DNA of 8,960 bases from Legionellales bacterium (GTDB lineage Bacteria; Pseudomonadota; Gammaproteobacteria; Legionellales; Legionellaceae): NCBI GenBank assembly GCA_003489505.1, contig DNMA01000089.1, positions 1 through 8,960 on the forward strand. Reading direction: 5' to 3'. This document shows positions 1 to 5,184 of this stretch, piece by piece. Below the pieces are notes generated by a model. It was not told the origin of the DNA, made no database searches, and was given only the letters and a program-made list of their open reading frames with translations. Within the stretch, counting starts at the first letter, position 1; each line of letters opens with the position of its first letter. The position numbers and the translations under genes were made by a program.

Positions 1-141
1 TTGTTTTTTAATATTTCGTCCTAAATCAGCGCCAATACTATAAGATACTTTTTGTTGATTAGTATCTAAAGTCATGGTTTGTGCAAAACTTGCTGAGCTT
101 AATAAAAGTGATAAAGCAACACCGATTGGTTTTAATTTCAT
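1..141 (-). CDS. mip: Mip-like FKBP-type peptidyl-prolyl cis-trans isomerase, N-terminal part (cut by window edge)
   Basis: This is the 5' end of a gene running off the left edge; 47 codons are visible. Residues 1-20 are a Sec-type signal peptide (basic start MKLK, hydrophobic core, SFA-Q cleavage site), so the product is exported. It is followed by KVSYSIGADLGRNIKKQ, the opening of the FKBP_N dimerisation domain that precedes the isomerase domain in Mip, FkpA and FklB proteins. By family knowledge such proteins are dimeric periplasmic or surface prolyl isomerases; Legionella Mip is an infectivity factor. The start is supported by GGAG at 148-151, six bases before the ATG. The catalytic FKBP domain lies outside the window, so Mip, FkpA and FklB cannot be told apart with certainty. 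It is divergent from xseA. Confidence 0.85.
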   Translation of the reverse strand, partial: MKLKPIGVALSLLLSSASFAQTMTLDTNQQKVSYSIGADLGRNIKKQ

Positions 142-186
142 TCCCTTCTCCATTGGTAGCCTTATATGGCTAAAAATTCAAATTTC

Positions 187-215
187 ATTATATACTTAGG
201 CGCTACGAAGAACAA
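187..215 (-). promoter_or_regulatory. Probable sigma70 promoter of the mip-like gene
   Basis: Read on the minus strand, TTGTTC (215-210) is followed after exactly 17 bases by a perfect TATAAT (192-187). The -10 box lies about 45 bases before the mip-like start codon at 141. The -35 box matches the consensus at only three of six positions, but spacing and the -10 box are ideal. This is a pattern match, not a mapped start site. Confidence 0.55.
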
Positions 216-263
216 GCGATGAAATGGCGTAGGCAGTTTATAAAAAATTTGCTAGGATGGCTT

Positions 264-296
264 ATGGTTAAATTCTTTAATTTTTTTTATGTCTGA
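264..296 (+). other. Possible short leader ORF overlapping the xseA start
   Basis: A ten-codon frame (MVKFFNFFYV) starts at ATG 264 and stops with TGA at 294-296, so its last codons overlap the xseA ATG at 289. AGGA at 254-257 lies six bases before this ATG, a good Shine-Dalgarno distance, whereas xseA itself is preceded only by a T-run. It could deliver ribosomes to xseA by reinitiation. Half of its residues are Phe or Tyr, which may simply reflect the T-rich stretch. Function is inferred and uncertain. Confidence 0.25.
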
Positions 297-1617
297 GCTT
301 TTAATTCTTTCTGTCAGTGAACTCAACACTAGAGCAAAACTTGCCTTGGAATCCCAATTTGCTCAAGTTGCGGTATCGGGGGAAATTTCTAATTTGGTAC
401 AAGCGAGTTCTGGTCACTATTATTTTAGCCTGAAAGACACCAAAGCGCAGATTCGTTGTGCTTTTTTTAGCGGACAACAAAGAAAATTGACTATAGGTCT
501 TCGAAATGGCCAAGAGATTATTGCCACGGGAAAAATTAGCTTATACGAACCCCGTGGTGATTACCAATTAATTATTTCACAGATTCAGGATAAAGGTTTA
601 GGGCTTTTATACCAACAATTTATTGAACTCAAAAATAAACTTGCACAAATGGGTTTATTTGATGAAAACCATAAAAAACCCATTCCTTCCTTTCCAGAAC
701 ATCTTGCAATTATTACCTCATCTAAAGGTGCTGCCTTACACGATATCATGACCACGATTCACAGACGCTTCCCCATAGTCAAAACCACCCTATTCCCATC
801 TGAAGTACAAGGAGCAACAGCACATATTCAATTGATAGCGGCCTTAAAAAAAGCGCAAGCCGATAACAGTATTGATTGTATTATTCTTGCCAGGGGCGGT
901 GGAAGTCTTGAAGACCTGTGGGCATTTAATCATGAAGAGCTGGCGATGGAAATCGCCAATTGCCCAACCCCTATCATATCGGGTATTGGCCATGAAACCG
1001 ATTTTACGATTGCTGATTTTGTTGCTGACTATCGAGCTGCCACCCCAACAGCTGCTGCAGAAAAAGCGACTCCCAATCAAAAAGACCTACTTTTACATCT
1101 CAAACAATGGCAGTCACGTTTAATTTATCTAATGAACCAAAGTCTTGCCAACAAACAAAAGACACTCACTTGGTTACTCCTACGGTTTGCATCACCAGAT
1201 AAAATATTAGCACAACCCTGGCAACGCTTTGATTTTGCTAATCGACTACTCAAAGACTTGTGCATGCAAAAAAACACGGCCCTTAGCCACCGTTTAGCAT
1301 TGTTACAAAAACGCTTAGACAAAGAACGTCCCAGTAACCGACTTAATCTGAATCAGCAGCGTCTGCAACATATGCATCAGCAACTTTTGCAATCGCTAAA
1401 TCGACATCTCGATAATAAACGTTTTCAATTAAAGATACTGAGTCAAACACTTCAAACACTCGGACCACAGGCGACTTTACAACGTGGGTATGCTATTGCC
1501 ATGCAAAATAACAAAGTTTTAACTAAAGCTAACGATGCGGTCATTGGTAATGAAATCCAAATTATCTTATCTCAAGGAAAAGTCATTAGTATCACAAAGG
1601 AAATCATTGATGGATAA
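289..1617 (+). CDS. xseA: Exodeoxyribonuclease VII large subunit
   Basis: XseA is the catalytic subunit of exonuclease VII, which with several small XseB subunits degrades single-stranded DNA from both ends in the cytoplasm. The protein has 442 residues, close to the usual 400-460. Residues 5-100 form the OB-fold DNA-binding domain (GEISNL, SGHYYFSLKD). The nuclease domain follows, with SSKGAALHDI (144-153), ARGGGSLEDLW (201-211) and GIGHETDFTIADFVAD (232-247). D152, R202, H235 and D238 correspond to the four residues reported as essential in E. coli. Residues 265-400 are the long helical, coiled-coil-forming region, and LQRGYAIA near the C-terminus is the usual closing motif. The ATG at 289 fits the family N-terminus (LSVSELN) but has no Shine-Dalgarno. 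It overlaps the rhomboid gene by 8 bases. No xseB gene is adjacent. Confidence 0.97.
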   Translation: MSELLILSVSELNTRAKLALESQFAQVAVSGEISNLVQASSGHYYFSLKDTKAQIRCAFFSGQQRKLTIGLRNGQEIIATGKISLYEPRGDYQLIISQIQDKGLGLLYQQFIELKNKLAQMGLFDENHKKPIPSFPEHLAIITSSKGAALHDIMTTIHRRFPIVKTTLFPSEVQGATAHIQLIAALKKAQADNSIDCIILARGGGSLEDLWAFNHEELAMEIANCPTPIISGIGHETDFTIADFVADYRAATPTAAAEKATPNQKDLLLHLKQWQSRLIYLMNQSLANKQKTLTWLLLRFASPDKILAQPWQRFDFANRLLKDLCMQKNTALSHRLALLQKRLDKERPSNRLNLNQQRLQHMHQQLLQSLNRHLDNKRFQLKILSQTLQTLGPQATLQRGYAIAMQNNKVLTKANDAVIGNEIQIILSQGKVISITKEIIDG

Positions 1618-2263
1618 TATCGCTAATGCACTAGGATTGATTCAATCGACTATTCAGCAGTCTTTACCCTATCTTTTACAGTTATCTTTGCTTTTACTTT
1701 TTGTATTTTTAATGAACCTTCTCACGATGGGACGTCTTGGAATTTTAGGGATTATTCCCAGAAAAATTTATGGCATTCAAGGGATTGTGTTTGCACCTTT
1801 TATTCATGCAACATTTAATCACTTGTTTTTTAATTTAATTCCTTTAATCATCCTCAGTGATATGTTAATGCTTTATGGTTTTGAATTTTATTGGCAAATC
1901 ACTTGGGTCTTGATTATGACCAGCGGTGTTTTAATTTGGCTTTTTGCTAGACCCGGCATCCATGTTGGTGCCAGTTCTCTTATTACTGCCTATTGGGGAT
2001 TTTTAGTTACCAATGCCTTTTATAGCCCTAGTAATATTATTAATATTGCGATTGGATTTATTTGCATTTACTATTTTATTGGTATTTTTATTGGTATTTT
2101 TCCTTCTCAAGATAGAGTCTCCTGGGAAGGCCATTTATTTGGTCTCATTAGCGGAATAATAGTTTATTTACTTGCCTATTATATCCCGCTGATGCACAAA
2201 CTTTTATTTGAGCAACCCTATTGGCTGTCCATTCCCACATGGATTTCCCGCCCCCTAAGTTAG
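1610..2263 (+). CDS. Rhomboid-family intramembrane serine protease
   Basis: A 217-residue polytopic membrane protein with about six hydrophobic segments. Rhomboid hallmarks are present in order: H66-x4-H71-L-x2-N75 (the transmembrane-2 histidine/asparagine motif that helps form the oxyanion hole), G120-A-S122 with S122 as predicted nucleophile, and G174-H175-x2-G178-x3-G182 with H175 as the predicted catalytic base. By family knowledge it cuts transmembrane segments of other membrane proteins; the substrate cannot be deduced. The usual GxSG reads GASS here. The frame is open back to 1535, but ATG 1610 is chosen because AAAGGA (1596-1601) lies just upstream, the longer version would add a non-hydrophobic tail inside xseA, and 1610 gives an 8-base overlap with the xseA stop that suggests translational coupling. 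No clear intrinsic terminator follows. Confidence 0.88.
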   Translation: MDNIANALGLIQSTIQQSLPYLLQLSLLLLFVFLMNLLTMGRLGILGIIPRKIYGIQGIVFAPFIHATFNHLFFNLIPLIILSDMLMLYGFEFYWQITWVLIMTSGVLIWLFARPGIHVGASSLITAYWGFLVTNAFYSPSNIINIAIGFICIYYFIGIFIGIFPSQDRVSWEGHLFGLISGIIVYLLAYYIPLMHKLLFEQPYWLSIPTWISRPLS

Positions 2264-2270
2264 AACTCGA

Positions 2271-2293
2271 TTGAGCAGGGTTTTGAACAGGGT
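2271..2293 (+). repeat. Imperfect 12-base tandem direct repeat in intergenic region
   Basis: TTGAGCAGGGT (2271-2281) is repeated as TTGAACAGGGT (2283-2293) with one mismatch and a 12-base period. It lies just after the rhomboid stop. A weak inverted pair CGTCA/TGACG (2296-2300 and 2311-2315) follows. Either could be an operator or chance. The rest of 2264-2418 shows no other structure I can support. Confidence 0.3.
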
Positions 2294-2418
2294 AACGTCA
2301 ATCATTCAAATGACGGCATGATACTAAGAACTCCCATGAATTGCATGTGTTTTGAGTTTGCATTCAAAGAAAATGTCAGGCAAAATGTGTACAAATTTAC
2401 TTTTTTTATACTGGCTTC

Positions 2419-3066
2419 ATGTATTCACTGTTTGGGCATGCTTTTTTAAACCTAGCATTTATCCTCTATTTGGTACTTTACCTACCGCAAATCTATCACA
2501 ATGCAAAATATCAAGCCTTTCATCGTATGAGCTTTTTAATGCATATGATGTTATTGCAAGCCTATAGCTGTGATTTATTTTATGGTATCAGTAAACACAT
2601 GCCCTGGCAGTATTTATCAGTCTCGTTCATTGGATTAAGCTGTCTTTTGACGCAACATCTACAATGGTTTATGTTTAAACTCAGACAAGAAAAACTATTT
2701 GATTGGAGATTTTTAATATGCGGTATCCTTGCCGTGTTGATACCCTTCCTATTATGGTTTCAATTTCCACATGCTATCTGGCAATTTAAGATTCAAGCTT
2801 GGGTATCCAGAGCTTTATTTTTATTACATTTTGTTCCACAAATAATTAAATATCATCAAAACAAACTCAAAAGGGATGCGATTAGTCTATCGTATTTAAG
2901 TTTAAGTATTAGCTTAAGTATTTGTGACTTGCTTGCAGCACTTTGCCTGAATTGGGATTTGGCCAATCAGGTGGGAAGCTTTGCAAGCCTTGCCTTAAAG
3001 CTTTATCTGATGTATCAGATTACTTCGAAGACTCTTGCAACTGCAAACCCAAATTATCCTTTTTAA
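2419..3066 (+). CDS. PQ-loop (MtN3/SWEET/cystinosin-like) membrane protein
   Basis: A 215-residue integral membrane protein with about seven hydrophobic segments and two copies of the PQ-loop signature. The first is [10 protein letters not shown] at 21-30 (P23-Q24). The second is [12 protein letters not shown] at 138-149 (P140-Q141), followed by RDAISLSYL, which matches the family's basic-then-'xSLS' continuation. Two triple-helix bundles joined by a linker (about 85-105, with the charged [10 protein letters not shown]) are typical of this transporter superfamily, whose members move sugars, amino acids or other small solutes; the substrate here is unknown. ATG 2419 is the first in-frame ATG after a stop at 2353 and starts just before transmembrane segment 1. 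No Shine-Dalgarno is seen, but TATACT at 2407-2412 could be a -10 box placing transcription at the ATG. The 3' end overlaps the 3' end of lipA by 47 bases on the opposite strand. Confidence 0.8.
   Translation: MYSLFGHAFLNLAFILYLVLYLPQIYHNAKYQAFHRMSFLMHMMLLQAYSCDLFYGISKHMPWQYLSVSFIGLSCLLTQHLQWFMFKLRQEKLFDWRFLICGILAVLIPFLLWFQFPHAIWQFKIQAWVSRALFLLHFVPQIIKYHQNKLKRDAISLSYLSLSISLSICDLLAALCLNWDLANQVGSFASLALKLYLMYQITSKTLATANPNYPF
2976..3003. repeat. Inverted repeat near the converging 3' ends of the PQ-loop gene and lipA
   Basis: AAGCTTTGCAA (2976-2986) can pair with TTGC (2990-2993) plus AAAGCTT (2997-3003) around a 3-base loop and a 3-base bulge, giving 11 base pairs flanked by two AAGCTT sites. 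It begins 17 bases past the lipA stop codon, where a lipA terminator would be expected, but no T-run follows on either strand. Because it lies inside the PQ-loop coding sequence, part of it may be codon coincidence. Confidence 0.35.
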
Positions 3067-4027
3067 AGACTCGGTCAGCCCGGTAGCTAGAACGCACCAT
3101 CGGCCCTGCTGCGACTTCATAAAAGCCTTTTTTCAAACCTATTTCTCGTAAGTGATTAAATTCTTCAGGAGATACAAAGCGCTCAATGGGTAAATGGTTT
3201 GGCGTGGGCTGGAGATATTGACCCAGTGTTAGGATATCAACACCATGAGCTCGTAAATCATCCATGGTTTTTTCAATTTCTTCTAGGGTTTCACCTAAAC
3301 CTAGCATTAGACTGGTTTTGGTTAAGACACCGGGGCGGTATTGTTTAGCAAAACCTAAAACATGAATTGTTTGCCAATAGCCTGCTCGAATATCTCTGAC
3401 AGGATGCGTAAGACGCTCAACGGTTTCAACATTTTGGGCAAACACATCGACACCACTATCTAATAGGGTTTGAATGGCTTTTTCATCACCTTGAAAATCA
3501 GGCGTTAAGGCCTCTACTTTGGTTTGTGGACAACGGTTTTTAATGAGTCGAATGGTGTTAGCATAATGCAGTGCGCCACCATCGGGTAAATCATCTCGAT
3601 TCACAGAGGTTAACACCACATAATCCAAATTCATGAGTTCCACAGTTTTGGCGGTGTTTTCAGGTTCGTTTGAATCCAGCCATCCTTTAGGGTTGCCGGT
3701 ATCTACCGAACAAAAACGACAAGCACGGGTACAAACAGCCCCCATCAGCATAATGGTTGCGGTGCCATGCGACCAGCATTCACTGATATTGGGGCATTTA
3801 GCTTCTTCGCAAACAGTCGCTAGACGGTGTTCTCGAACTTTGTCTTTAACCTTTTGATATTCAGGGGAGTCAGATATTTGGACACGTAACCACTTAGGTT
3901 TGGCTAAACGTTCAGGTTTAGATTGAGCACAGGATTTAATACCATCTTTGATAGCGGTAAAGCCTTGTTCAGTCTGATACTTCTCACCACTTTGAACTTT
4001 AATCGGAATATTTGGAAATTTTCGCAT
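3020..4027 (-). CDS. lipA: Lipoyl synthase (radical SAM)
   Basis: LipA inserts two sulfur atoms at C6 and C8 of the octanoyl group carried on lipoyl domains (E2 of pyruvate and 2-oxoglutarate dehydrogenases, GcvH), completing cytoplasmic lipoate synthesis after LipB. The 335-residue protein has all three signatures: the auxiliary-cluster motif C73-x4-C78-x5-C84, the radical-SAM motif C99-x3-C103-x2-C106, and the terminal R312-SSYRAD with the cluster-binding serine. [14 protein letters not shown] and the barrel sequence are canonical. The frame is open to 4057, but ATG 4027 is preferred for its AGGAG at 4033-4037. lipB is not adjacent. Upstream, a terminator closes the previous gene, so lipA needs a promoter within 4028-4096; I see no clear consensus there. 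Its 3' end overlaps the PQ-loop gene tail to tail. Confidence 0.97.
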   Translation of the reverse strand: MRKFPNIPIKVQSGEKYQTEQGFTAIKDGIKSCAQSKPERLAKPKWLRVQISDSPEYQKVKDKVREHRLATVCEEAKCPNISECWSHGTATIMLMGAVCTRACRFCSVDTGNPKGWLDSNEPENTAKTVELMNLDYVVLTSVNRDDLPDGGALHYANTIRLIKNRCPQTKVEALTPDFQGDEKAIQTLLDSGVDVFAQNVETVERLTHPVRDIRAGYWQTIHVLGFAKQYRPGVLTKTSLMLGLGETLEEIEKTMDDLRAHGVDILTLGQYLQPTPNHLPIERFVSPEEFNHLREIGLKKGFYEVAAGPMVRSSYRADRVFKKDNLGLQLQESSK

Positions 4028-4032
4028 AGCTG

Positions 4033-4037
4033 CTCCT
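4033..4037 (-). promoter_or_regulatory. Ribosome binding site deciding the lipA start
   Basis: AGGAG on the minus strand lies five bases before ATG 4027. The alternative in-frame ATG codons at 4048 and 4057 have no comparable site, and they would add only a short N-terminal tail not seen in the conserved LipA core. Confidence 0.6.
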
Positions 4038-4096
4038 GGAAACAACATAGAGATCATCCCAAATCTTTAACAAAATAGCAAGTAGAGAAATATGAT

Positions 4097-4137
4097 AAAA
4101 AAAGACTACCATGGTCATTCAACCATGATAGTCTTTT
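4097..4137 (-). terminator. Strong intrinsic terminator of the L,D-transpeptidase gene
   Basis: Arms 4122-4137 and 4100-4115 form a 16-base-pair stem (one G-U pair on the minus strand) with a 6-base loop. On the minus strand this is followed by seven T residues (4103-4097, partly in the stem base). It starts only three bases past the L,D-transpeptidase stop codon. The plus-strand reading has a mismatch and just four T residues, so it acts mainly in the minus direction and separates this gene from lipA. Confidence 0.9.
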
Positions 4138-4140
4138 GTA

Positions 4141-4695
4141 TTAATTGTAAGGTTTCACAATTACTGTGGTACCTACGTCCATAAACTCTTGATTTAACCA
4201 ACGTGCAGCATCTGGAAGTACACGAATACAACCATGTGACGCATTCCATTTTGGAACTTCATAAGCAGCGTGAATTGAGTAACCTTCGAAGAAGTGCATA
4301 CAATAAGGCATTTTTGCACCGCCATTGGTTTCTACAGGATAAACACTGGATTTACAATCGGGACCTTTTTTAGAATACACATGGAAGGTACCCGTGACCG
4401 TACGACATTGTCGGTTGACGTCAGGGCAAAAATCTCGCCCCCCTGAAGCGCTACCGGTTTTAACCAGTTGACCACTACCATCATAGGCAGCCCATGCAGG
4501 AACATTAGGGTCGAATAAAAAGACCTTTTTACCTGTAGCGGGTCGAGAAGATGGGAATGAGAAACTGCCTCGACTATCGGAACTCATTGATGCGGTGTAG
4601 TGAACATGCCCTGCATCGTCAACAATGGGAACGTTATTGTTTTGACAACCTGCCAATACAAACGGTACTGCTAACAACCAGGCTTTGATACGCAT
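4141..4695 (-). CDS. L,D-transpeptidase (YkuD domain) lipoprotein, EnhA-like
   Basis: L,D-transpeptidases make 3-3 cross-links in peptidoglycan or attach lipoproteins to it. The 184-residue protein begins with a lipoprotein signal (MRIKAWLLAVPFVLAGC, lipobox L-A-G-C17); Gln at +2 predicts outer-membrane sorting. The YkuD domain spans about 57-182, with H142 (SIHA) and the catalytic motif S153-H-G-C156-I-R, where C156 is the nucleophile. Four extra cysteines (90, 97, 114, 132) could form two disulfides. The sequence resembles the small Legionella/Coxiella proteins called 'enhanced entry' EnhA; this is my recognition, not a search result. ATG 4695 is chosen over 4713 because AGGAGG (4703-4708) lies seven bases upstream and the signal peptide then starts correctly. 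It is a single-gene unit with its own -10 box and terminator. Confidence 0.9.
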   Translation of the reverse strand: MRIKAWLLAVPFVLAGCQNNNVPIVDDAGHVHYTASMSSDSRGSFSFPSSRPATGKKVFLFDPNVPAWAAYDGSGQLVKTGSASGGRDFCPDVNRQCRTVTGTFHVYSKKGPDCKSSVYPVETNGGAKMPYCMHFFEGYSIHAAYEVPKWNASHGCIRVLPDAARWLNQEFMDVGTTVIVKPYN

Positions 4696-4702
4696 TTGAT
4701 AT

Positions 4703-4708
4703 CCTCCT
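4703..4708 (-). promoter_or_regulatory. Ribosome binding site deciding the L,D-transpeptidase start
   Basis: A full AGGAGG on the minus strand lies seven bases before ATG 4695. It falls within the first codons of the longer frame starting at 4713, which argues against that longer start. Confidence 0.7.
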
Positions 4709-4724
4709 ATCAATTGCCATATCC

Positions 4725-4730
4725 ATTATA
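4725..4730 (-). promoter_or_regulatory. Putative -10 box of the L,D-transpeptidase gene
   Basis: A perfect TATAAT on the minus strand lies about 30 bases before the start codon. The hexamer 17 bases further upstream (AAAGTT at 4753-4748) is a poor -35 match, so the promoter may be weak or activator-dependent. It is the only good candidate in 4696-4788. Confidence 0.4.
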
Positions 4731-4788
4731 TCGAACAAGGTGCCCAAAACTTTAGCTTTTTTTAAAAAAAATAATCTTGTTGTTAACT

Positions 4789-4807
4789 AAAAAACAGGGA
4801 AGCCCTG
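4789..4807 (-). terminator. Intrinsic terminator at the end of the recJ-cytochrome operon
   Basis: On the minus strand CAGGG-CTT-CCCTG (4807-4795) forms a five-base-pair, GC-rich hairpin with a triloop, followed at once by six T residues (4794-4789). It lies about 30 bases past the cytochrome stop codon, and no other terminator is visible in the gap. Confidence 0.7.
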
Positions 4808-4839
4808 GGCAATCAGTCTAAAAAATTAATTTTGTCTAA

Positions 4840-5184
4840 TTACTTGATAGATAAGATGTAGTCGATAGCTTTTTGAATTTGGTCATCACTGCATTCAAAG
4901 CAGCCGCCTCGAGCAGGCATAAGCCCCTTGCCTTCAAGGGTGTGTTGGAGTAAAGTTTTCTGGCCTTGCTTCAACCTTTCTTCCCAGTCTTTTTGATTTC
5001 CTACTCTCGGTGCGCCAACTGGAATCAAAGGTTTGGGAGCATGACAGTTTTGGCAGAAAGATTGATAAATCTTCTTACCTGAGTCCTTATCATTTTCAAT
5101 GCTTTTGATAAAATCAACTGGATGATGACTAGCTGCCAGCACATTGACCATCATACTCATTGCCAGCAATACTTTAAAAATCAT
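4840..5184 (-). CDS. Cytochrome c5-type periplasmic monohaem cytochrome
   Basis: A 114-residue exported c-type cytochrome. Residues 1-17 are a signal peptide (cleavage near VLA-A). The haem site is C44-Q-N-C47-H48. Met89 in KGLMPARGG is the predicted axial ligand, and C95/C98 in GGCFECSD give the disulfide typical of cytochrome c5. GAPRVGNQKDW and the closing helix DDQIQKAIDYI also fit that family. By family knowledge it is a small periplasmic electron carrier linked to respiratory oxidases; its partner is not shown here. Its start overlaps the stop of the upstream gene as ATGA (5184-5181) and no clear Shine-Dalgarno is seen, so it probably relies on translational coupling. It is the last gene of the operon. 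Confidence 0.93.
   Translation of the reverse strand: MIFKVLLAMSMMVNVLAASHHPVDFIKSIENDKDSGKKIYQSFCQNCHAPKPLIPVGAPRVGNQKDWEERLKQGQKTLLQHTLEGKGLMPARGGCFECSDDQIQKAIDYILSIK

Noticed and set aside
844..1123. Open frames on both strands inside xseA
   Set aside because: They overlap the catalytic region of xseA in other frames and have no independent coding signal.
1535..1609. 25-residue extension of the rhomboid protein into xseA
   Set aside because: The ATG at 1610 has AAAGGA upstream and gives a standard short N-terminus; the extension is merely the open frame within xseA.
2352..2567. 71-codon plus-strand open frame at the start of the PQ-loop gene
   Set aside because: It runs out of frame through the PQ-loop gene. 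The 2419 frame carries both PQ motifs and continuous membrane segments, so this one is a shadow.
4028..4057. Ten-residue N-terminal extension of LipA
   Set aside because: ATG 4027 has a well-spaced AGGAG, while the upstream ATG codons have none; not excluded absolutely.
4097..4137. Bidirectional terminator
   Set aside because: No plus-strand gene ends here, and the plus reading has a mismatch and a short T-run, so only the minus-strand function is supported.
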